DNA of 64,000 nucleotides from Endomychus coccineus (taxonomy: Eukaryota; Arthropoda; Insecta; Coleoptera; Endomychidae), in NCBI GenBank assembly GCA_958510875.1, contig OY294068.1:68612633-68676632 (forward strand). The letters are read 5' to 3'. The position numbers and the translations under genes were made by a program. How positions within the stretch are numbered: position 1 is the first letter of the stretch; every line of letters starts with the position of its first letter. Of this stretch, positions 57,366 to 64,000 are shown piece after piece. The notes beneath the pieces are model-generated. The model had not been told where the DNA came from and searched no databases. It saw only the letters and a list, made by a program, of their open reading frames with translations.

Positions 57366-58389
57366 TTCGATTATTAATTGACGTATTTATCAACAATATT
57401 TAAAGTTAAACTGATTGAATATTTCATGTTTTTATTCAAATTTATTTTAATTTTCTTTCTGTGATTCTTTGTTTAATTAATAACTTTAGCATTAGAATAA
57501 TAGTATTGTTTTTGGTTTTTAATAAATTGGTAATTGTTTTTAAGCTATTGCGTATAGCTTTTATCGCGGGCTTTGAGCGCGGCGACCGAATCAAGAAAAA
57601 GAAACAAAAGATTTAGATTTCCGTAACGGAAATCTAAAAAAACAAAAAACAAATACTGTAACGAAATATCCTGACACCCACCATTCTGCCTACCATGTAG
57701 CTCGGCCGAAATGTTAACTTTGAACCTTTTAAAAGGTCGTGATAGCCCCAAACTGGGTCGAAAACTGTTTTGAATTGGTTAATTTTCGATAAATCGAATG
57801 ACGTTCACGTGAGAAGCGCGTAGCTCGCGAGTTAGAAAAAGTGCAAATTTACGGTACATAGATCGTCTTAACGAAGACTTTTCGCTCCATGTCGTTAGTT
57901 TATGAACGGGGCCAACTAAATAGCATAGTCTCGGGCCCCAAAATGTCGATTAAATAGGAAAATTTAATTAAAACAGTTTGATGTATTCTCAGCTGTCACC
58001 TACTAGCAACTGACGTGCCACGTACGAAAGGGAATTTTCTAGCTACTCAAATATACCGAAAGCGGGTAAAAGCTAGCGGCCCATAGCCCAAAATACTTTA
58101 TTACAACTGGCGTCGGCCGCACGGGGTTCGAAACGGCCCCAAATTAACAAAATAGAGGTAAAATGTATAAACTCTAACTTACGCGCAGGGAGCTCCTGGA
58201 GGCATATGTCAAAATGTTTGCGTTCGTAGCTAATTACATAAGACGTCTGGCGTTCATGCAATTGTGTTTTTATACAATTCGTACCTTCTAATTTCGATAG
58301 GCCACGTGAAAATCCCGGAGCCGGAAGCGCTATCGAGATCTGAACGTTAAAACTTTCGTATAAAATTGTGTTTGCAAGTCAACTGTCAC

Positions 58390-58427
58390 CATAGATAACT
58401 CTACTACCGGTAGTAGAGTTATCTATG
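58390..58427. repeat. Perfect 38-base palindrome
   Basis: CATAGATAACTCTACTACC is followed at once by its exact inverse complement, centred at 58408/58409 with no spacer. It lies in insert N. Confidence 0.97.
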
Positions 58428-58524
58428 CTTGTCACAGAATACTCTTCATAGAAATCAAGATGATACTCTTACGTGACGCCTTTTGTGTTTCCCCTACGTG
58501 GCGTCTTTTGGTACTACACTATAT

Positions 58525-58897
58525 GTTCAACCGTTGTTTGATAAGAAAGAAGATAGTTAGTCAATGATATAGGCAAAATGGTTTGATCCAAATGGGCATC
58601 ACCACTAGATGTCACTAGCTCGATTGTGCCCAAGTCATGGCGTGACAATAACAGCAAATCGTCCAAAGTTCCACAAATTATTAAATTATGAGATGGTTAA
58701 CGAAAACTGCAAGAAATTCCAGAAATTCCTTATAAGTTTCATATTCCATCCAGGAGGCGTACTAGTACAGTGCCATAAATTATGCAATTTTTGGAAGGTT
58801 CTATTGAAAGAACCTAGATGTCACGCGCGATTGCTTCAAACACTCTTTCTACAGTGACTGTCTAACTATCTTCTTTCTTATCAAACAACGGTTCAAC
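58525..58897. repeat. Inverted repeat, 35 of 36 bases, enclosing 301 bases
   Basis: GTTCAACCGTTGTTTGATAA (left arm 58525-58560) returns inverted at 58862-58897 with one mismatch. The enclosed part holds an 82-codon frame without motif (58609-58857) and two AGATGTCAC words near its ends (58612 direct, 58815 direct). It may be a small foldback element within N. Confidence 0.85.
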
Positions 58898-59622
58898 AGT
58901 CGATAGAAAATTTGATTTTGAGGAAAAAAGTTCCTATTAACATATATGCAGACGCTTAGTTTTTGAGTTGAAATTGAAACAAAAATTTCGTTTTTTGCAA
59001 ATATCTCCGGAACTGTTTATCGTACAGAAAACATCTTTTGCGAACATTTTCTACTCATAGCAAGCTATGTTCTATGCGACCAAAAAATTTTTTTACTCAT
59101 AATTCGTGAAGATTTTGAAGGGGTATTGGATGTTTTTCTGCCCAACTTTTTCCAGTAGTGCGTAGTGCTATGCAATAGCTTTACCGCGGCAGTCCCCGAG
59201 TGCCACACGTTTCATTTTTCACTTTATACCAGCATCACTTATTACTTCATCATTTTCAAATCAAAATATTTCGGAAATGGTACACAGTATCGAGTTTTAC
59301 CAAGAGTAACTTTTTGATGTAAAATTGAAAGATGTTTAATTTCACCTGAAATTTGAATTAGAAAATCTAACCTCAAAAAAGATATGTCTAAAGCTACGAT
59401 GTGTCAACTTCCGAAACACGTTCATACAAAATTTCATTACAATGTTGCCAGTAGTTTCGAGATAATGGTAAAAAAGGTGTTTAAACTATTTTTTTTCAAC
59501 ACCCTACCACAGGGTCTTGAATACGAATGCCGTTACGAAATTTTTTTACCAAGCAAACCCCACTTATTTGTTTTGTTCTACCTATCCAGCAACGGGTCCA
59601 CCTTTTTTTGAAACACCCTGTA

Positions 59623-59743
59623 TAATTTCTACTAATAGCCTAGCTACCTGATTTGCAACATGGTCAATTCATCAATACCAGTTGAGCGTTTTGGTTTTAG
59701 TTGATTAATAACTGAGATAATTTCTAATACATCAGTTGGAAAT
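59623..59743 (-). pseudogene. LINE reverse transcriptase, second exposed piece of a split element
   Basis: Minus-strand reading gives PTDVLEIISVINQLKPKRST then GIDELTMLQIR, the K-S-S-G-x-D-x-I block that opens the reverse-transcriptase domain of jockey-like LINEs. It is followed, beyond element E, by DACLSDGVFPDELK at 55417. On the other side it is interrupted by element F at 59744. Confidence 0.8.
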
Positions 59744-60257
59744 TAGTCCAGTCCCTCTGTAATTATTAGGGTTCAAATTTTTACGTGCCTTAATTTTGAT
59801 CAACTTTTTCGGGTGTTTTCGGGTGCGCTGATCACGAATACGGACATTAAAATTGTCTGAGCCCTATGTTACTCGAGTTATTGTCCATTTAATGGGTTCA
59901 AATTGCCCCATCTACTGTTTTTTCAATTTTTAGAAAAACTCTGACTGAAAAAGTTGTAAGAAATCAAAAAGAGTGAAATGACGCCAATTAGAAGTTAATA
60001 AAGTGTAAGGGGCCTAATATACGGCCCAAAAAGTGCTATTTTTGAGCAAAATCAAATGTTTGTTCAATAGTCAATTATGAGATGCCTGTTTGTCGTATCA
60101 ACTAATGCTTAACATGCATTGATCGTATTTTGTGTGTACCTTAATATGAGTTTTTCATTTGTTTGATATTTGCAAAGGGGGCGCTGCAATCGCTCTTTTC
60201 GTGAAAAACGTAACTTTGCGATTGCGGGCCAAAAAATTTACCTTTTGACCCTAGAAT

Positions 60258-60350
60258 ACTAAAGTTCAAATAAACATTCATTAATTCAATTATTTAAAAT
60301 TTTGTAAATTGGGGTTACCCGTTTAAATAAATAAATAAATAAATAAAAAA
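60258..60350 (+). mobile_element. Short LINE tail in the left arm of F
   Basis: About 95 bases, ending in five TAAA-type units (AAATAAATAAATAAATAAAT), interrupt the left arm; the right arm (61790-61815) lacks them. Such a 5'-truncated insertion with a microsatellite tail matches the (AATA)n end of the LINE at 61892-63360, though the remaining text does not clearly match. Confidence 0.6.
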
Positions 60351-60888
60351 CAAATTTCAAACGAAGATTGATGGTTTTCACCTATGAACCAAAATTCAGT
60401 CACTTTGGCTCATATGGACCGATTACACTATCTTGAAAAAAATAAACCGCGAAAAATGTTTAGGTCAGAAAGTTCGGATCAGGCAAATAAATTCATAGTT
60501 AAATAGCTGAAACATATACGCAAATCTTCTAGATTGCGTCAATTCCGAGAAAACTCATGCTAAGCCTTTTGGGCCCTACTGGGCCCGATTTTTGTCCTCT
60601 GTTATAATCTTTGGTTCAGACTATAGATGCCTCTTGTGGCTATCTCAATATACTATTTTCCGTGCTTCAGCGTTTGACAGTCACACAAAAAAAAGAATGA
60701 ACCAAAATTCCAATTCATAATTATCAAAGGTGATGTCCACTAACGTTAAACCCGGGTTCGATCCCACCCAGGAAACTTTTTTCTTTCTTTTTTTTTCAAC
60801 TATTTTTGATAATTATGATACAAATTCGTAATAATTTTAATCATAATAATCATAATAATAATAATAATGAACCGTTTCGATAGATCAC

Positions 60889-61035
60889 AACTGTTTATGA
60901 GTATCTTTACTCTGTCGCACTCATCAGTGTGGACCACTTTACAGTATAGAGACAGTCACGAAGCTGTTTGTGCGTATCTATTACTCTTTCGCACTCATCA
61001 GGGTTCACGCGCATCGTCTTTGTATATATTATATA
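60889..61035 (+). repeat. Two-copy tandem repeat in the loop of F
   Basis: AACTGTTTATGAGTATCTTT ... CGCACTCATCAG recurs 72 bases later as AAGCTGTTTGTGCGTATCTA ... CGCACTCATCAG. Confidence 0.7.
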
Positions 61036-61891
61036 TATGTGTGTGTAGGAACAGCCTCCACTTTTTTTGATAAAGAAACATCTACTTCCTCTCCTCTGAT
61101 ATAACATGTAATACAGAGTTCCTAGCAAGTCAGAGATGAAGACCACGTTTTTTCGTTCAAACAAAATTTCATTATTATATGTATTTGAAAACTGCCTCGA
61201 AAGCTGCATTTTATTTGTAAATTTTTCTGTGGGTTAATCAATTTTAATATTAATTTATTAATCAATAATAATGATTTTTATTACTATTATTATTATCATT
61301 ATTATTATTATGAATATTATTATTAAAATTCTTATGATTTTGTATTATAATTATCAAAAATGAAAAGAGAAAAAAAAAGTTTCTTGGGTGGGATCGAACC
61401 CGGGTTAACGCTAGTGTACATCATCTTTGATTATTAGGAATTGAAATTTGTAGTTGATTTTTTTTTTGTGCGACTGTCAAACGCTGGAGCGGGGAAAATG
61501 ATATATTGAGATAGCCACAAGAGGCATATATAGTCTGAACCAAAGTTTATAACGAAGGACCCAAAAGGCTTAGCATGAGTTTTCTCGGGATTGACGCAAC
61601 CTAGAAGATCGTGCTTGGTATCAAAATTTGCGTAAATGCTTCAGGTATTTAACTACGAGTTTATTTTCCTGATCCAAACTTTCCGACTTAAACATTTTTC
61701 TTGTTCTTTTTTTCAAAATGGTCTCAAATCGGCCCATATGAACCAAAGTGGTTGGATTTTAGTTCATAGGTGAAAGTCATCAATATCTTTCGTTTAAATT
61801 TTGCTTTGAGTCAAAAGGTTCAATTCTTTGGCCCGCAATCGCAAAATCACGTTTTCTACAAAAATAGCGATTGCAGTGCCCCTTTTGCAAA

Positions 61892-63360
61892 AATTCCTGC
61901 TTTTTTTGTGAAAGATTGCATCAATATATTCGCAGCTCCACCGGCATTTATGTATTCATTAGCCTTAAAATCGCATACCTTTCCGGATCTGTGGAAAGTT
62001 TCAAAATTAGTACCGGTTTTTAAAAAAGGTAATAGACATGAGGTTACTAATTATCGCCCAATTGCCATCATCAATAACTTCAGCAAAATATCTGTATATA
62101 ATATAAAATATTCTGTAAAACTGCAGATATCCCCTGAGCAGCATGGGTTCATGCCTGGCAGATCAACTGTTACTAAATTAGGTTGCTACAGTCACTACTT
62201 GGCGGATGTTATTGATGAGGGTGGCCAGGTTGATTGTATCTACCTCGATTTTATTAAGCATTTGATAAAATGGATCACAGCATTTTATTGAATAAAATAT
62301 ATAGCTTTGGATTTACAAATCATTTGATTGAATTTTGGAATTCTTACCAAAGTGATAGATATCAATATGTAGAGTATAGAGGTTTTAAACAGTATTCATT
62401 TCATGCCACCTCAGTTTTACCTCAAGGGTCAGTACTTGGACCACTCCTATTCAATTTGTTTATCAATGACATGTCTTCTTTATTTTTCTGATATTTTCTT
62501 CTTTAAGCAGACGATTTAAAACTTTACGCGGCAGTAAAGCATTCTTTATCTTGTATCTCACTGCAGCATGACTTGAATACATTCAGTACTTGGTGTGTAA
62601 TAAATCATCTAGAGCTTAGTATTAGTAAGTGCACCGTAATGACTTTCACCAAGAAAATTACGCCTATTATTTACAATTACAAACTTGTTGACACAGCTCT
62701 TGCTCACATTGAATCAATTGTTTCTAGCGCCTACAGAATGCTGGGCTTTATCATCCGGAATTGCTGCCTATTTAACAATAGTGATTCAATAACAATGTTA
62801 TATAATTCATTTTTTCGTTCTAAGCTCGAATATGCTTCAATTGTGTAGAATCCCCATCATAAAATTTATATAAACAAAATAGAGCGAGTGATTCGGCGTT
62901 TCCTAAATATTTAGTCTTCAAAGCTGATGCTAATTATCCATCTATTGGGATTTCCCATCAGGCTCTATTAGATAGATTCTCTTGTATAGTTATATAAACG
63001 TAGGGAAATTCATAGTATTTTATTCCTTTATAAGGTCATTCATAACCTGGTTGACTGTCCTGTAATTTTATCAAGGCTGAATTTACATGTTACATCTGAT
63101 CGCACCCGTTCGACACAAACATTTTATCTACCACTCTGCAGAACAAATACCTTATTATTTTCCCCAATTTTCCAAATGTGTGGATTCTACGAAATGATCG
63201 GTTTGACTGTTGATATATTTTATTGTAACCCTAATGATATTTGTAAAGCTGTGTATAATAGTTAATTTTAATTCCTACTCTGTAATTATATTATATGTAC
63301 CCCTAAGCTGTAGAAGGGATTTCCCCCGTTGAGCTAGTGTAATTGAATAAATAAATAAAT
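61892..63360 (+). pseudogene. Non-LTR retrotransposon (LINE) ORF2 relic inserted in F
   Basis: The reverse transcriptase starts mid-domain: KSHTFPDLWKVSKLVPVFKK, VTNYRPIAIINNFSKI, QISPEQHGFMPGRSTVTKL and GQVDCIYLDFIK (catalytic Asp). A frame shift at 62260 leads to MDHSILLNKIYSFGFTNHLI, then LPQGSVLGPLLFNLFINDM; the catalytic FADD is reduced to ADDLKLYAAV after a stop. It goes on LNTFSTWCVINHLELSISKC, then RSKLEYASIVW and a worn C-terminus to about 63260. The 3' end has an (AATA) microsatellite. The 5' end is truncated at 61892. The endonuclease domain is absent. Confidence 0.85.
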
Positions 63361-63742
63361 GTCGAACAAATGAAAAACTCATATTAAAGTACACACAAAA
63401 TACTATCAGTGCATGTTAAGCATTAGTTGATACGACAAACAGTCATCTTATAATTGACAATTGAAGACACTTTTGATTTTGCTGAAAAATCGCACTTTTT
63501 GGGCCCTATATTAGGCCCCTTACATTCTATTAACCTCTAATTTGCGTCATTTCACTCTTTTTGATCTCTTACAGCTTTTTCTGTCATAAAATGGTCAATA
63601 ACTCGAGTAGCATAGAGCCCAGACCATTTAATGTCCATATTCGTGATCAACGCACCCGAAGACTTAAAGATTGACCAAAATTAAGGAACGTAAAAATTTT
63701 AACAAGAAACATGAAATAAAATTACAGAGGGGGACTGGACTA

Positions 63743-64000
63743 AATAGGAATACTATATTTTGATTGAGACGATCTCCCAAGTATTTACTTACTGAGCCAT
63801 CATCTGGGTTGTGCAAGTGATCAATGAATGACTCAGATTTCCTTATACTTATTAGTAGACCGTCCGTCTACTTTAATGCTATATTCAACATTAGTTTTGA
63901 TTATTTTTCACAATATCCCAGACACCTCTTGATTTGTATGGAGCTGATATTATTTTAATAGAGTTTAATGAATTATTACGATTCCTTACGCATATTATAA
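63743..64000 (-). pseudogene. LINE reverse transcriptase, first exposed piece of a split element
   Basis: From the window edge leftward the minus strand reads SAPYKSRGVWDIVKNNQN and, after shifts, NIALKVDGRSTNKYKEI, then SFIDHLHNPDDGSVSKYLGD. The order (S-x-x-x-W-x-I-V-K, then a short linker before the P-x-D and K-S-T-G-x-D blocks) suits the region just before the reverse-transcriptase core of jockey-like LINEs. It continues at 59743 once F is removed. The remaining 5' part lies beyond the window. Confidence 0.55.

Larger units (their letters stand above)
57542..59212. mobile_element. Unknown 1.67-kb insert N in the right arm of E
   Basis: The opposite arm of E reads through GGTAATTGTTTTTTACTTTT without interruption, whereas here 1.67 kb separates GGTAATTGTTTTT (ending 57541) from TTCACTTTATACC (59219). 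The insert is GC-richer. Its two ends share the direct phrase ATAGCTTT followed by CGCGG (57553 and 59177) rather than an obvious inverted repeat. It contains a 38-base perfect palindrome (58390-58427) and a 36-base inverted repeat (58525/58862). No reverse transcriptase, transposase or rolling-circle protein is visible. It could be two nested non-autonomous elements. Confidence 0.6.
55418..59622. mobile_element. Long-TIR transposon E, with a SINE and an unknown insert
   Basis: The ends are TACAGGATGTTTCAAAAAAG at the left and the inverse of TACAGGGTGTTTCAAAAAAA at the right. The arms (55418-55908 plus 56250-56330, and 57405-57541 plus 59213-59622) share blocks such as GTTGCT(A)GGATAGGTAGAACA and GATACTGTGTACC. 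The left arm is split by a SINE (55920-56238), the right arm by insert N (57542-59212). Without them E would be about 2.2 kb, like C and D. The left flank is TC and the right TA, so the expected TA duplication has decayed. E lies inside a LINE reading frame. Confidence 0.88.
59746..63740. mobile_element. Four-kilobase foldback element F, split by a LINE
   Basis: The tips GTCCAGTCCC and GGGACTGGAC are flanked by TA (59744-59745 and 63741-63742). The arms pair for about 1.1 kb: 59790-60180 with 63361-63670, 60180-60260 and 60350-60720 with 61470-61890, and 60720-60868 with about 61260-61450. The arms contain GGGTTCGATCCCACCCAGGA and its relative. The left arm holds a 90-base LINE tail, the right arm a 1.47-kb LINE. 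The unpaired loop (60870-61250) has a 72-base tandem duplication and no ORF. No transposase was found. Tip and TA duplication link it to I and J. Confidence 0.88.

Noticed and set aside
61260..61320. Run of ATT/TAT simple repeats
   Set aside because: Ordinary microsatellite in the loop side of element F; no further meaning seen.

Overview
The window looks like repeat-rich nuclear DNA of an insect, possibly a beetle (that rank is a guess). It is about 70% A+T. It holds Tc1/mariner transposases, non-LTR retrotransposon pieces, Penelope-like elements (PLEs) with GIY-YIG endonucleases, a tRNA-headed SINE, LTR-like DNA and many large foldback elements. I see no operons, bacterial signals, rRNA genes, CRISPR arrays or intact host genes.

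Layout. 0-12.6 kb: a relic Tc1/mariner-like element (A1), a palindromic MITE (B1) and two PLE loci, each an inverted pair of endonuclease relics. 16.6-18.3 kb: a Foldback-like element whose arms carry tandem repeats (M). 20.4-21.6 kb: a GC-richer foldback element (L). 24.2-27.1 kb: element G, interrupted by element H. 27.2-27.8 kb: foldback I. 29.4-30.2 kb: a decayed mariner. 31.1-33.4 kb: the best preserved transposon, C, with one in-frame stop. 34.8-36.5 kb: an LTR-like promoter/leader with an alternating tandem repeat. 37.0-38.9 kb: a deletion derivative (C2) related to C. 39.1-43.0 kb: a PLE, MITE B2 and element A2. 43.2-44.1 kb: foldback J. 44.7-45.9 kb: a LINE relic. 46.9-50.1 kb: transposons K and D. 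50.5-53.2 kb: LINE RNase H relics and PLE ends. 54.1-55.0 kb: a mariner relic. 55.0-64.0 kb: a deep nest in which one minus-strand LINE is split by a 4.2-kb transposon (E, itself hit by a SINE and an unknown 1.7-kb insert) and by a 4.0-kb foldback element (F, itself hit by a second LINE).

Host coding sequence is sparse. The best case is a pair of minus-strand exons, 28447-28318 and 20186-20030, with good splice signals, matching phase (AG|T) and a stop codon, which would be the C-terminal end of an unrecognised protein. Weaker exon candidates are at 1528-1728, 34234-34291 and 41657-41791 (THAP-like). Much of the window could be intronic or intergenic DNA enlarged by transposons.

Two themes stand out. 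First, several long-TIR transposons (C2, D, G) have terminal inverted repeats that run past the start codon, so the transposase N-terminus is present once in each arm, facing inward. Second, because so many elements are palindromic, the opposite arm serves as an internal record of the uninterrupted site, so the exact junctions of the SINE, element H and a LINE can be read from this one sequence.
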